A model generated the notes under the pieces. That model saw only the letters and a program-made list of their open reading frames with translations. It did not search any database and was not told the DNA's origin. Source: an uncultured Saprospirales bacterium (GTDB lineage Bacteria > Bacteroidota > Bacteroidia > Chitinophagales > Saprospiraceae). From it: a stretch of DNA of 26,827 nt. The translations under genes and the position numbers were made by a program. How positions within the stretch are numbered: position 1 is the stretch's first letter; every line of letters starts with the position of its first letter. Where the stretch lies: the NCBI GenBank assembly GCA_937926355.1, contig CALAZP010000224.1, positions 1 to 26,827 of the forward strand. The letters run 5' to 3'. This document shows, one piece after another, positions 14,103 through 21,721 of the stretch.

Positions 14103-15251
14103 ATGCGATCTATTATCACTTTTGAAAAATTCATAAATGAAAGCCTAAACCTTTCAAGCAACGAAATACAGCTGCTTGATGAATGCACAAAGGGGACTTG
14201 GGAGGAGAAAGACGGGGTAATTAATATCGAGGGTGATTTTATAGCAGCCAAAAAAATTAATGGCAAATCTCTATCACCCATGGTTTTTGGCAGGGTGACT
14301 GGAATATTTGATATTTCTGATAACAAGTTAGAAAGTCTTGAAGGATGCCCACGGGAAGTGAAGGAATTTAATTGCTCTCGGAACCTACTAAATAGTCTAA
14401 AGGGTGGACCAGAAAAGGCAGAAGAGTATTACTGTGCTAACAACTATCTAATTACACTAGATGGGATTTCAGAAGATGCTCAGAATATTAGTGCTCCAGG
14501 AAACTCTTTAGAAAGTATCGAAGCATTAGGTGGGAGAAGCATTTCCGGCAATCTTTTCCTGCATGAAAATTTCCTTAAGAACCTAAATGGATGTCCAGAG
14601 GAAATTGGTAAGTCCCTTGACATATCCTCTTGCAACCTAGATTCCCTAGAGAATTGTGCTAAAAGGGTAAATGGAAATTTTGATTGTAGCGACAACAACC
14701 TTAAAGAGTTGGCAGGTGGCCCTGAATTTGTTGGTGGGTATTATGATTGTGGTAATAACTCGATAACATCTTTGGAAGGAATATCTTCTAACAAAATGAA
14801 ATGGATAGATGCTTCGAATAATCAGATCTATTCGGTAATAGACCTCCCTCCAGGTTTGGCAAATGCAAAGGTTGGCTTACATAAAAATGCACTGCCACTT
14901 GAAATCCTTAGATCACAACAGGAGTTTGTAGAAGATAAAGGAGATTCAAGCCTTAGGAATTGGCTAGAGTTTACACTTAAAAACGAAAGCAAGGAAAGAT
15001 ATTCACCTCTTCCAAGAATGATAGAGATGCTCAACGATAAGAAAAAGGAGGATGCTGTTATTGAATTTATCAAAAAGACAGATCTTGCCGGAATATCCAA
15101 CGACAACCCAAAACTATTAGCACCCATAGCATCAGGGGTGGATAAGAGCTCACCTATGGTTGAATATGTAAATAAAAACAAAGATCTTTTCTCCTCTGAA
15201 TTTTTAGATTCCCTTGAAATATCTTCGGATCTAAAAGATTTAGGCTTCTAG
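14103..15251 (+). CDS. Leucine-rich-repeat protein with N- and C-terminal tags (paralogue of 7123)
   Basis: 382 residues from ATG 14103. An upstream in-frame start at 13917 would read 62 residues through the MoxR 5' end and is rejected. The N-terminus MRSIITFEKFINESLN is a clear targeting peptide (INE at 11-13). About ten LRR-like units of 20-22 residues span roughly 60-280, for example KELAGGPEFVGGYYDCGNN. A helical domain follows, ending EISSDLKDLGF. The layout matches 7123-8259, but the units have diverged, so the duplication is old. The C-terminal LGF is written with codons different from those of the other copies. Confidence 0.8.
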   Translation: MRSIITFEKFINESLNLSSNEIQLLDECTKGTWEEKDGVINIEGDFIAAKKINGKSLSPMVFGRVTGIFDISDNKLESLEGCPREVKEFNCSRNLLNSLKGGPEKAEEYYCANNYLITLDGISEDAQNISAPGNSLESIEALGGRSISGNLFLHENFLKNLNGCPEEIGKSLDISSCNLDSLENCAKRVNGNFDCSDNNLKELAGGPEFVGGYYDCGNNSITSLEGISSNKMKWIDASNNQIYSVIDLPPGLANAKVGLHKNALPLEILRSQQEFVEDKGDSSLRNWLEFTLKNESKERYSPLPRMIEMLNDKKKEDAVIEFIKKTDLAGISNDNPKLLAPIASGVDKSSPMVEYVNKNKDLFSSEFLDSLEISSDLKDLGF

Positions 15252-15252
15252 G

Positions 15253-15261
15253 AATATATAG
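15253..15261 (+). promoter_or_regulatory. Late-type promoter box AATATATAG
   Basis: Begins one base after the 14103 gene's stop; 24 bases to the ATG at 15286, with an A/C-rich leader lacking a Shine-Dalgarno sequence. Confidence 0.5.
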
Positions 15262-15285
15262 AAGGTCAAAACACACACAACAATT

Positions 15286-15642
15286 ATGAAAAATATTAAA
15301 GTATTTGAGGATTACACCTCTGCGAACGAGGGACACGATAAACATGATAACTATATGTTTTTCCAAAACCTCCACACAATCAAAGATGCTATCGAAGATA
15401 TCTTAGCTATGGATAAAGATAAGGTAGATGCTATGTTATCTGCCGGACACGGATGGGCATTAGATCATATGGCAACTTCGGTTGATGATGTGGAAGAAGT
15501 TTACCATTTCTTGAAAAATAGAATGGGAGATGCAGAGATGATTCAACCAGAAGAAGAAATGACTCGGGTCGAAATCATCGAAGAGCCTGGTTCACCAGAG
15601 GAAGAATCAGATGATGACGATAAAGAGGGAGAAGAGGATTAA
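15286..15642 (+). CDS. Small tagged acidic protein, 118 aa
   Basis: Begins MKNIKVFEDYTSANEGHDKH (targeting-like peptide, NE at 14-15). A helical core has LHTIKDAIEDILAMD, HGWALDHMATSVDDVEEVYH and LKNRM. The last 35 residues are almost all Glu/Asp (EEESDDDDKEGEED). The acidic tail could mimic DNA or contact basic proteins. Function unknown. Its TAA interlocks with the TAA of the convergent gene (TTAA, 15639-15642). Confidence 0.7.
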   Translation: MKNIKVFEDYTSANEGHDKHDNYMFFQNLHTIKDAIEDILAMDKDKVDAMLSAGHGWALDHMATSVDDVEEVYHFLKNRMGDAEMIQPEEEMTRVEIIEEPGSPEEESDDDDKEGEED

Positions 15643-15857
15643 CTAGAAATCTTCTTAGCTTCCTCAAAATCTTCTTCGGAAAGCTTCCAGCCCTTTAAAA
15701 TATCCCCAATGTGATTTTTTGCTTCTGCGAATGTTGCATTGGGGTTTTCTTTTAGATAATCCAAAAGTTTACTCCTGACAGCAGGGTGGATACCCTCTGC
15801 TTCATTAACTTCGTTTGTCTGTGAGTTAAAATTCTCGAATGGTATAAGATTTTTCAT
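15639..15857 (-). CDS. Small tagged protein, 72 aa
   Basis: Begins MKNLIPFENFNSQTNEVNEAEG, a textbook copy of the N-terminal peptide with two possible cut sites (TNE at 14-16 and EAE at 19-21). The remaining 50 residues, HPAVRSKLLDYLKENPNATF and onward, form a small helical domain of the kind seen in three-helix DNA- or protein-binding modules. It is the second gene of the operon starting at 16453, five bases after the previous stop. Confidence 0.7.
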   Translation of the reverse strand: MKNLIPFENFNSQTNEVNEAEGIHPAVRSKLLDYLKENPNATFAEAKNHIGDILKGWKLSEEDFEEAKKISS

Positions 15858-15862
15858 AGATT

Positions 15863-16453
15863 TTAGTCGTTTGGCGTTTCTAGGAAAGGTTGAAGAAAAT
15901 CAATAATATTATTGTATTCTTCCATTTTTTTCTTGCCTGAGTATGTTGTTTCCCTGCCAGATTTTTTTAATGCTTTTATTGCAAACTGGTAGAGGTCGAT
16001 TATTTCTTCTGCTATCTCTGAATTAACTAAGGTAACCTTCCCATTCTCGTAATCGTTGAAGTTGTTGCCTAAACCGTTATATTTAGCTTCATCTGAAGCA
16101 TAAGCAATAATTGCTTCGTCGTCTACTTCTGCGTTGTCCCAATCATACTCATATTCATAATCACCATCCTCGTCTGGACTACCAATATATTCTCTGTCTA
16201 CTTGCATGTAATCTTTAAACCCGTCATCGGTAGAATCGAAAACAACCGCATAAATCTTACCGTCGTCCTTTCTTTTTAGTATAGCAAATTCTGAATAGTC
16301 TGAATCAACCACATCAAATTTTAGCTCCGAGGGTTTTAGCTCTATACCCCTGACGTATTCTGGATCCCTTTGATTCCAAGGTGCCCTTGGATCATATTCA
16401 GCACCAGCAGGATAATTACTACCCCAAGATTCGAATGTTTTAATGTTTTTCAT
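15863..16453 (-). CDS. Tagged hypothetical protein, 196 aa
   Basis: Begins MKNIKTFESWGSNYPAGAEYD. The hydrophobic-aromatic part of the shared peptide is present, but the NE is missing; the nearest Glu is in AGAE at 16-19. The middle is acidic with beta character (SEFAILKRKDDGKIYAVVFD). A tract of Tyr/Asp/Glu follows (DEDGDYEYEYDWDNAEVDDE), and the C-terminus is helical. First gene of a two-gene minus-strand operon with a box at 16477-16485. Confidence 0.65.
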   Translation of the reverse strand: MKNIKTFESWGSNYPAGAEYDPRAPWNQRDPEYVRGIELKPSELKFDVVDSDYSEFAILKRKDDGKIYAVVFDSTDDGFKDYMQVDREYIGSPDEDGDYEYEYDWDNAEVDDEAIIAYASDEAKYNGLGNNFNDYENGKVTLVNSEIAEEIIDLYQFAIKALKKSGRETTYSGKKKMEEYNNIIDFLQPFLETPND

Positions 16454-16476
16454 CTTTCAATTATAAAGTATTTTAA

Positions 16477-16485
16477 ATATATATC
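16477..16485 (-). promoter_or_regulatory. Late-type promoter box GATATATAT
   Basis: Minus strand, 23 bases upstream of the ATG at 16453. Confidence 0.5.
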
Positions 16486-16565
16486 TTGCATTTCACCGCA
16501 AGAACGGGAATTAATCCCAAAGTGGAAAGCCGAGAGGGTTGAAGCCCCGCAGGGATCCCGTTCTT
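16485..16565. other. Compact nested hairpin, possible structured RNA
   Basis: A 10-bp outer stem AAGAACGGGA (16500-16509) / TCCCGTTCTT (16556-16565) encloses three further helices on one axis: TCCC/GGGA (16515-18 with 16552-55), GTGG/CCGC (16522-25 with 16547-50) and GGT/GCC (16537-39 with 16544-46) capped by a TGAA tetraloop. A second hairpin, CTTGC/GCAAG (16485-16502), abuts it and competes for three bases. The region is more GC-rich than its surroundings. There is no T tract on the minus strand, so it is not a plain terminator for the 17085 gene; on the plus strand only TTCTTATTTT follows. I could not match it to a known riboswitch or ribozyme. Confidence 0.45.
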
Positions 16566-17085
16566 ATTTTAGGGTTAGCAAATACATTGTTTTGTCCAGG
16601 AGAGCAATAATTTCGTCCAATATATTTAATATCTCCGGATCTTCTTCTGCAGGGAAGAAGCTTTTGCACTCATTACAATAACAAAGCTTAATTTTTTCGA
16701 TAGCTTCGGAGCAATCACAATCACTATAATTGTAAAGGTTCAAAGATTGCATACCATCAGTGAGAGTTGGTCTACCATATTTTCCCATAATAACCTCAAC
16801 TAGATCATCCTGAAGCCCAACAATTCCTTTGAAAAGTTTATCCAGAGCCTTGTGTTCTGCATAAGATTTGGTTTGCCAGTGTAGCAATTTGATTTGTGAT
16901 GAATGGAGAAGGGCTTTTGCTGCGACAAAACTTGCAGGATCTTTTTCATTTTCTACCGGTTCATCGGGTATCTCCTCTGAAGATTTTGGTTCAGACATAA
17001 AAGACTTAAATGTTATGTCCTCCTTTTCTTTTTTCTTATTTGGTATAACTTCGCCAAATGCACTCAAATTCAAAACATTATCCAT
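16564..17085 (-). CDS. DUF5856-like, ferritin-fold-like phage protein
   Basis: 173 residues. From about residue 50: SFVAAKALLHSSQIKLLHWQ, then TKSYAEHKALDKLFKGI and LVEVIMGKYGRP. The LHWQT.SYAEHKAL....G..D.L.E...GKYGRP pattern fits the phage DUF5856 family as I remember it and recalls the LHW...H helix of Dps/ferritin-like proteins. A Cys cluster follows (CDCSEA, CYCNEC), which is unusual and may bind metal. Residues 1-48 are a charged linker containing TFKSFMSEP, itself similar to the targeting peptide but internal. It reads from a promoter box that overlaps the stop of the upstream gene. Confidence 0.7.
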   Translation of the reverse strand: MDNVLNLSAFGEVIPNKKKEKEDITFKSFMSEPKSSEEIPDEPVENEKDPASFVAAKALLHSSQIKLLHWQTKSYAEHKALDKLFKGIVGLQDDLVEVIMGKYGRPTLTDGMQSLNLYNYSDCDCSEAIEKIKLCYCNECKSFFPAEEDPEILNILDEIIALLDKTMYLLTLK

Positions 17086-17103
17086 CGTGTTGGATTATTT
17101 TGC

Positions 17104-17112
17104 TTATATATC
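17104..17112 (-). promoter_or_regulatory. Late-type promoter box GATATATAA inside a stop codon
   Basis: Minus strand, 18 bases upstream of the ATG at 17085. The same nine bases encode Asp-Ile-stop, the end of the nucleotidyltransferase gene. Confidence 0.6.
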
Positions 17113-17496
17113 AGCAGATCCAAGTATTTTAGACGTTGAGTAATCACCAATCCTTGGGAAAAAATATACCGGAGCATGTCTAGATCCCACTACACGTCTA
17201 CCTTTATATTCCTCGCCAACAACTATCTCGTCTATACCTAGAGACAAAACCAGATCCTCCATTTCGTCCTCTGAATCGAAAACAAAAACTTCATCCACAA
17301 ATTTGATAGACCTTAAAAATTCAGATCTATCTTGCTCGCTATTAAAGGGCCTGTTTGTTCCTTTTAGCTTCCTAACTCTTGCATCGCTGTCAATTCCTAC
17401 TATCAAAACATCTCCCCTGGATTTTGCTTTTTCCAGCATTTTTATGTGTCCTATATGGAGTATGTCAAAGCATCCGTTGGTCCAAATAGTTTTCAA
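17104..17496 (-). CDS. RfaE2/HldE-type nucleotidyltransferase
   Basis: 130 residues, the size of a single cytidylyltransferase-like domain. TNGCFDILHIGHIKMLEKAK carries the HIGH nucleotide-binding motif; GDVLIVGIDSDARVRKLKG and RPFNSEQDRSEFL follow. YSTSKIL near the C-terminus is the counterpart of the ISSTxxR/CSTTNII loop. The closest family is the C-terminal domain of HldE (RfaE2), which adenylylates heptose-1-phosphate; glycerol-3-phosphate cytidylyltransferase is the alternative. No ATG is available: the start is TTG at 17496-17494 and the frame closes upstream. It could supply ADP-heptose to the heptosyltransferase-like gene at 21816. Confidence 0.85.
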   Translation of the reverse strand: MKTIWTNGCFDILHIGHIKMLEKAKSRGDVLIVGIDSDARVRKLKGTNRPFNSEQDRSEFLRSIKFVDEVFVFDSEDEMEDLVLSLGIDEIVVGEEYKGRRVVGSRHAPVYFFPRIGDYSTSKILGSADI

Positions 17497-17541
17497 AATG
17501 TGATTCTTTTGTTTTTATACCGGGTCAAATAAGAAAAGTTA

Positions 17542-17550
17542 CATATATAA
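17542..17550 (+). promoter_or_regulatory. Late-type promoter box CATATATAA
   Basis: Plus strand, 25 bases before the ATG at 17576, in the divergent gap between 17496 (-) and 17576 (+). A variant first base lowers confidence. Confidence 0.45.
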
Positions 17551-17575
17551 GCATATAATCTTAACCTTCAATCTT

Positions 17576-18040
17576 ATGGGGTTCTTAAAAAAATGGAAAA
17601 GGCTTTCCGATAGGGAAAACGTACAATTAATCCCTTATTTAGAAAAATGGATAGAGGAAAACCCTATCCACAAGATCTACATTGGCTGTGATTCCCACAA
17701 TGGCCCACAAAAAACAACGTTCGCAACAGTAATAGTCTTGCACTATAATGGTGGGGGTGGACATGTACTATATTCAAGGGAGACCTTTCCGTTAATTAAA
17801 GACAGACACGAGAGACTGTGGAAAGAGGTAGAATTTAGCGTTTCGACTGCGATGTTCTTAATGGAAAACGGTTTAGAAAAGCCAGATTATATAGATGTTG
17901 ATTTAAACCCAGATCCAAGATACCAATCTAATTCTGTTTTAAGAGCTGCTTTAGGCTTAATCGAATCGATTGGTATTGCTCCTAGATATAAGACGAAATC
18001 TCCTTGGTCTATCTCGATAGCAGATAAAGCCTGCAGGTAG
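17576..18040 (+). CDS. RNase H-like protein, DUF458 (YkuK) family
   Basis: 154 residues. KIYIGCDSHNGPQKTTFATV followed by IVLHYNGGGGHVLYSRE matches the first strands of the DUF458 RNase H-like fold, with Asp44 as the first acidic position. KEVEFSVSTAMFL supplies a helix Glu and IDVDLNPDP the next acidic pair; ISIADKACR ends the protein. The family's exact substrate is not established; RNase H-type cleavage of RNA in RNA-DNA hybrids is possible. First gene of a short run with 18055. Confidence 0.75.
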   Translation: MGFLKKWKRLSDRENVQLIPYLEKWIEENPIHKIYIGCDSHNGPQKTTFATVIVLHYNGGGGHVLYSRETFPLIKDRHERLWKEVEFSVSTAMFLMENGLEKPDYIDVDLNPDPRYQSNSVLRAALGLIESIGIAPRYKTKSPWSISIADKACR

Positions 18041-18054
18041 AAATATTAAGGATC

Positions 18055-18309
18055 ATGGAAAATTTAGAAAACCAAAATCCAGAACAACAAGAGGACAAAT
18101 CTCACAAAACGCAGAAGATAAAAAGCAATATAAGGGATCTGGAAAAGGAACTCAAGAGCATACAGGATTCGTGTTCCCATAAGGAATACAGAATTGCCAA
18201 CTGTCCAAAAGAAAATTCAGAATTTTCCTTGAGGAAGGTATGTAAGGAATGCGAAAAAGAAATTGGATATCCTTCCCAGAGCGAAATAGACAACTGGGCT
18301 AAATCTTAA
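18055..18309 (+). CDS. Small coiled-coil protein with Cys/His metal-site candidates
   Basis: 84 residues. A charged helix (KIKSNIRDLEKELKSIQDS) leads into CSHKEYRI, ANCPKE and RKVCKECEKEIGYPSQSE. Cys/His pairs CSH, CP and CKEC suggest one zinc site. It begins 14 bases after the previous stop with AAGGA six bases upstream of the ATG, so it is likely co-transcribed. Unknown function. Confidence 0.65.
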   Translation: MENLENQNPEQQEDKSHKTQKIKSNIRDLEKELKSIQDSCSHKEYRIANCPKENSEFSLRKVCKECEKEIGYPSQSEIDNWAKS

Positions 18310-18371
18310 ACCACCAAACAGGCGAAATTTACTTTTGATAATTGGGTATAAGAGTTTATAAGATTTAAATT

Positions 18372-20483
18372 ATGCTCAAATCAAACGATCGAAAATTTTT
18401 AGAAGAGGAGCAGTTTCCAAACTTGCCAATTGATAGTCAGAGAGGGATTCCAGAGTCTGACGACGAAGACGATATGGGGCCGGATTTTAGACACTCGGTA
18501 ACTGGATCTAGTACCTCCGCACTTGATGCTTTTAGCAGAGATCTTACAGATTTAGCACTTAGAGATGAACTAGATCCCATCATAGGGAGGGAGGAAGAGA
18601 TAGAAAGGGTTTCACAAATTCTTGCAAGGAGAAAGAAAAACAATCCTGTCCTGATAGGTGAACCTGGTGTTGGTAAATCTGCCATAGCAGAGGGATTGGC
18701 TCTAAGAATTATCCAAAGAAAGGTTTCTAAAAACCTATTGAATAAAAGGGTAGTTAGTCTCGATATGGGTTCTATCGTTGCTGGTACAAAATACAGGGGC
18801 CAATTCGAGGAAAGGATGAAAGCTATCATAGATGAACTCGGAAAAAATAAGGATATCATTATTTTTATTGACGAGCTCCATACAATCGTTGGAGCTGGTG
18901 GTTCATCAGGTTCTTTAGATGCATCCAATATGTTTAAACCCGCTCTCGCACGTGGGGAAATTCAATGTGTTGGTGCTACTACTTTAGATGAATATCGAAC
19001 AAACATTGAGAAGGATGGGGCTTTGGAAAGAAGATTCCAAAAGATCATAATTGACCCTCCTACTGCAGAAGAGACTTTGTCTATTCTAAAAAATGTTAGG
19101 GAAAAATACGAAGAGCATCATAATGTAGAATATACTGATGATGCACTTCTGAACTGTGTGAAGCTAACCGAAAGGTATATCACCGATAGAAATTTTCCGG
19201 ATAAAGCATTGGATGCTTTAGACGAAGCTGGATCTAGAGCACAGCTAGTTCAAGTAAAAGTACCAGATTCGCTATTAAAGCTTGAGGAAAATCTAGAGAC
19301 TGTAGTAAAGGACAAGAAAGGATCTGTGGCAAAACAGGATTACGAAGCTGCAGCCAAGTTTAGGGATCTAGAGAGAAAAATTAAACTCAACATCGAACTC
19401 GAAACCAAAGCGTGGGAAAAGAAGCTTAAGGAGAGGAGGAAAATTGTTGATGGTGAGAAGGTGGCTCAAGTTGTTTCGATGATGACCGGTATACCACTTA
19501 ACAAAGTATCCCAAGATGAAACCCAAAAGCTTACTCAAATGAGTAAAGAACTAAAGGGGAGGGTAATTGGTCAAGACGAGGCAGTAGAAAAGATATCAAA
19601 AGCAATCCTGAGAAATATAATAGGTTTAAAAGATCCAAACAGACCGATAGGATCCTTCATTTTCTTAGGTCCCACGGGTGTCGGAAAAACAGAGCTTGCC
19701 AAAGAACTTAGCAAACAGGTTTTTGGTGACACCGACTCCCTTATAAGAATCGACATGTCTGAATATTCTGAGAAGTTTAATTCCACCAAACTTATAGGTG
19801 CTCCTCCAGGATATGTTGGACATGAGGACGGGGGTCAACTAACCGAAAAGGTTAGGAGGAAACCATATTCTGTTGTCTTGTTCGACGAGATAGAAAAGGC
19901 TCATCCAGACATCTTCAACTCTCTTTTGCAAATTCTGGACGAAGGATTTATCACTGATAGCTTAGGGAGAAAGGTGAGCTTCAAAAATACCCTGATTATT
20001 CTGACCTCCAATATCGGGCAGCGAAAGACTTCAGAGTTTGGAGCTGGGGTTGGATTTACTACACAGCCTAGCGATGTAAACAAGGAGTCTGCTAGGATAG
20101 TAAAAAAAGAGTTGCAAAAGACATTTTCGCCAGAGTTTATCAATAGGATTGACGAGATAATTTATTTCAACCACCTCTCCGAAGAAAATTTACTGTCTAT
20201 AATTGATGTCGAGTTAGCAAAGATGTATCCAAGATTTAGTGAGATTGGATATAAGATTACTGTGACTAAGGACTTGAAAAAGAAAATAGCTGAGGTTGGG
20301 TACGATCCAAAATACGGAGCAAGACCTTTGAAAAGGGTTCTTCAAAAATATATTGAAGATACCATTGCAGAACTAATCATAAATGGAGGATGTAACACCG
20401 GAGATAGACTAACCCTATCATTTGATTCCAAAAAGGATCCAGAGATAGAAACGCCAGTTAAGATAAAAATAAAGACTACCTAA
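18372..20483 (+). CDS. ClpC-like AAA+ unfoldase lacking the Clp N-domain
   Basis: 703 residues with two AAA+ modules. D1: Walker A GEPGVGKS (96-103), pore loop AGTKYRGQFEER (137-148), Walker B IIIFIDELH (162-170). A UVR-type segment KQDYEAAAKFRDLERKI lies at 321-337, as in ClpC. D2: Walker A GPTGVGKT (433-440), GAPPGYVG (476-483), Walker B VVLFDEIEKA (501-510), sensor 2 GARPLKR. A loop GAGVGFTTQP carries VGF at 560-562, in the place of the [LIV]G[FL] tripeptide that docks ClpA, ClpC and ClpX on ClpP. The repeated Clp_N domain is replaced by about 50 acidic, Ser-rich residues, so adaptor and substrate choice should differ from the host's. It may hijack host ClpP or act alone as a disaggregase. 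Confidence 0.92.
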   Translation: MLKSNDRKFLEEEQFPNLPIDSQRGIPESDDEDDMGPDFRHSVTGSSTSALDAFSRDLTDLALRDELDPIIGREEEIERVSQILARRKKNNPVLIGEPGVGKSAIAEGLALRIIQRKVSKNLLNKRVVSLDMGSIVAGTKYRGQFEERMKAIIDELGKNKDIIIFIDELHTIVGAGGSSGSLDASNMFKPALARGEIQCVGATTLDEYRTNIEKDGALERRFQKIIIDPPTAEETLSILKNVREKYEEHHNVEYTDDALLNCVKLTERYITDRNFPDKALDALDEAGSRAQLVQVKVPDSLLKLEENLETVVKDKKGSVAKQDYEAAAKFRDLERKIKLNIELETKAWEKKLKERRKIVDGEKVAQVVSMMTGIPLNKVSQDETQKLTQMSKELKGRVIGQDEAVEKISKAILRNIIGLKDPNRPIGSFIFLGPTGVGKTELAKELSKQVFGDTDSLIRIDMSEYSEKFNSTKLIGAPPGYVGHEDGGQLTEKVRRKPYSVVLFDEIEKAHPDIFNSLLQILDEGFITDSLGRKVSFKNTLIILTSNIGQRKTSEFGAGVGFTTQPSDVNKESARIVKKELQKTFSPEFINRIDEIIYFNHLSEENLLSIIDVELAKMYPRFSEIGYKITVTKDLKKKIAEVGYDPKYGARPLKRVLQKYIEDTIAELIINGGCNTGDRLTLSFDSKKDPEIETPVKIKIKTT

Positions 20484-20541
20484 TATGAAAATAGTGGTAT
20501 TTTGCAATCTAAATTAAAGTAATGATTAAAAATCCCATGTA

Positions 20542-20982
20542 ATGTCAGGTATAAAAAACATAGAACTAGGAAAAAATGTCTCGATAATAAACCCAGTTAA
20601 TTTGTATGGGTGCAGAATATCTGATAATTGCAAAATAGGTCCTTTTGTAGAGATACAATCGGATGTCAACATCGGAGAGAATTCAACAATAAGCTCTCAT
20701 ACTTTTATTTGTTCTGGCATAACTATCGGATCTGGGGTTTTCATCGGCCATGGTGTGATGTTTATCAATGATAAATTTGATTCGGATTCTATAGATAATT
20801 GGATAAGAAGGGATACTTATATAGGGGATAACGTTAGAATAGGGTCCAATTCCACTATAATGCCGGTAAAAATAGGTAATGGTGCAATAATAGGTGCGGG
20901 ATCTGTAGTTAATAAAGATGTATCCCCTGGATCAGTAGTGTGTGGGAATCCTGCAAAAATAATAAGAAAAAATGGAGAATAG
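20542..20982 (+). CDS. Left-handed beta-helix acyltransferase (hexapeptide repeat)
   Basis: 146 residues almost entirely of hexapeptide repeats ([LIV]GxxxxI), e.g. CKIGPFVEIQSDVNIGENS and VRIGSNSTIMPVKIGNGAII. IGHGVMFINDKF supplies the conserved His of the WlbB/WbpD type, and GNPAKIIR closes the fold. These enzymes O- or N-acetylate nucleotide sugars from acetyl-CoA as trimers. Its partner is probably the oxidoreductase downstream, which overlaps it by 11 bases; the pair recalls the WlbA/WlbB steps of acetamido-sugar synthesis, though the amino-transfer step is missing here. Confidence 0.85.
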   Translation: MSGIKNIELGKNVSIINPVNLYGCRISDNCKIGPFVEIQSDVNIGENSTISSHTFICSGITIGSGVFIGHGVMFINDKFDSDSIDNWIRRDTYIGDNVRIGSNSTIMPVKIGNGAIIGAGSVVNKDVSPGSVVCGNPAKIIRKNGE

Positions 20983-21721
20983 CAAAATATGCCTTATAGG
21001 CCATGGTTATTGGGGCAAAATCCTACATAAGAATATATTGAATCTTGGACTTGGAGATGTTAAAATCGTAGATGAAGTTCTCGGAAATATGGACGAGATA
21101 AACGACACCTACGATTATTATTTTGTAGCTACCCCCTTTACTTCTCATATCGAGGTGTTAAATAAGCTATCCAAATTCAGAAATAAGAAAATATGGTGCG
21201 AAAAACCATTAGCCTCTGATTCATACACGGTAGAAAAAATATACAATAAGCTACATGCAAGGAATAACCAGCTCTTCATAGACTGGGTTTATTTATACAA
21301 TCCAGCTGTGGATTATCTAGCGGAAAAGATAAAAAACAAAGGGATTAAGCAGGTTATATTAAACAGGACCAACGATGGTCCGCTTAGAACAGATTGCACA
21401 TCCATATGGGATCTATCGTCTCACGATCTCTCCATAATATTAAAGATATTCGGAGACTCGTTTGGTGAATTCCGTTGGAATGAATTTTCCATTAAGACCC
21501 ACGAGGAAATGGGTTCAAATGTGAGTTGGACATATTCCAACGGGACCCAAATAATAATAAATTCGAGTTGGCAGCACCGGAAGAAAAACAGGGTGTCCGT
21601 ATTTATTACCGATGATGACGAGATTATAGTTTTTGATGATATTAAGAAAACAGTATCATCTAGCAAGGGAGATGCTGTAGATTTTTCGGAATATTTATCC
21701 CCTCGGTTCCACAGGAGGTAA
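20972..21721 (+). CDS. Gfo/Idh/MocA-family oxidoreductase, frameshifted near its end
   Basis: 249 residues as read. N-terminal Rossmann fold KICLIGHGYWGKILHKN (GxGxxG), YYFVATPFTSHIEVL, and IWCEKPLASD, the EKP motif of the family. WDLSSHDLSIIL gives the catalytic-region His-Asp. The frame stops early with SPRFHRR at 21721. One base more in the CCCC at 21699-21702 would continue it in frame to 21819, so this is either a real truncation or a homopolymer error. The family oxidises or reduces sugars with NAD(P); neighbours point to nucleotide-sugar synthesis. Confidence 0.8.
   Translation: MENSKICLIGHGYWGKILHKNILNLGLGDVKIVDEVLGNMDEINDTYDYYFVATPFTSHIEVLNKLSKFRNKKIWCEKPLASDSYTVEKIYNKLHARNNQLFIDWVYLYNPAVDYLAEKIKNKGIKQVILNRTNDGPLRTDCTSIWDLSSHDLSIILKIFGDSFGEFRWNEFSIKTHEEMGSNVSWTYSNGTQIIINSSWQHRKKNRVSVFITDDDEIIVFDDIKKTVSSSKGDAVDFSEYLSPRFHRR

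Noticed and set aside
16500..16565. Hammerhead, twister or HDV-like ribozyme, or a tRNA
   Set aside because: None of the conserved core sequences (such as CUGAUGA) is present, and there is no cloverleaf or CCA end.
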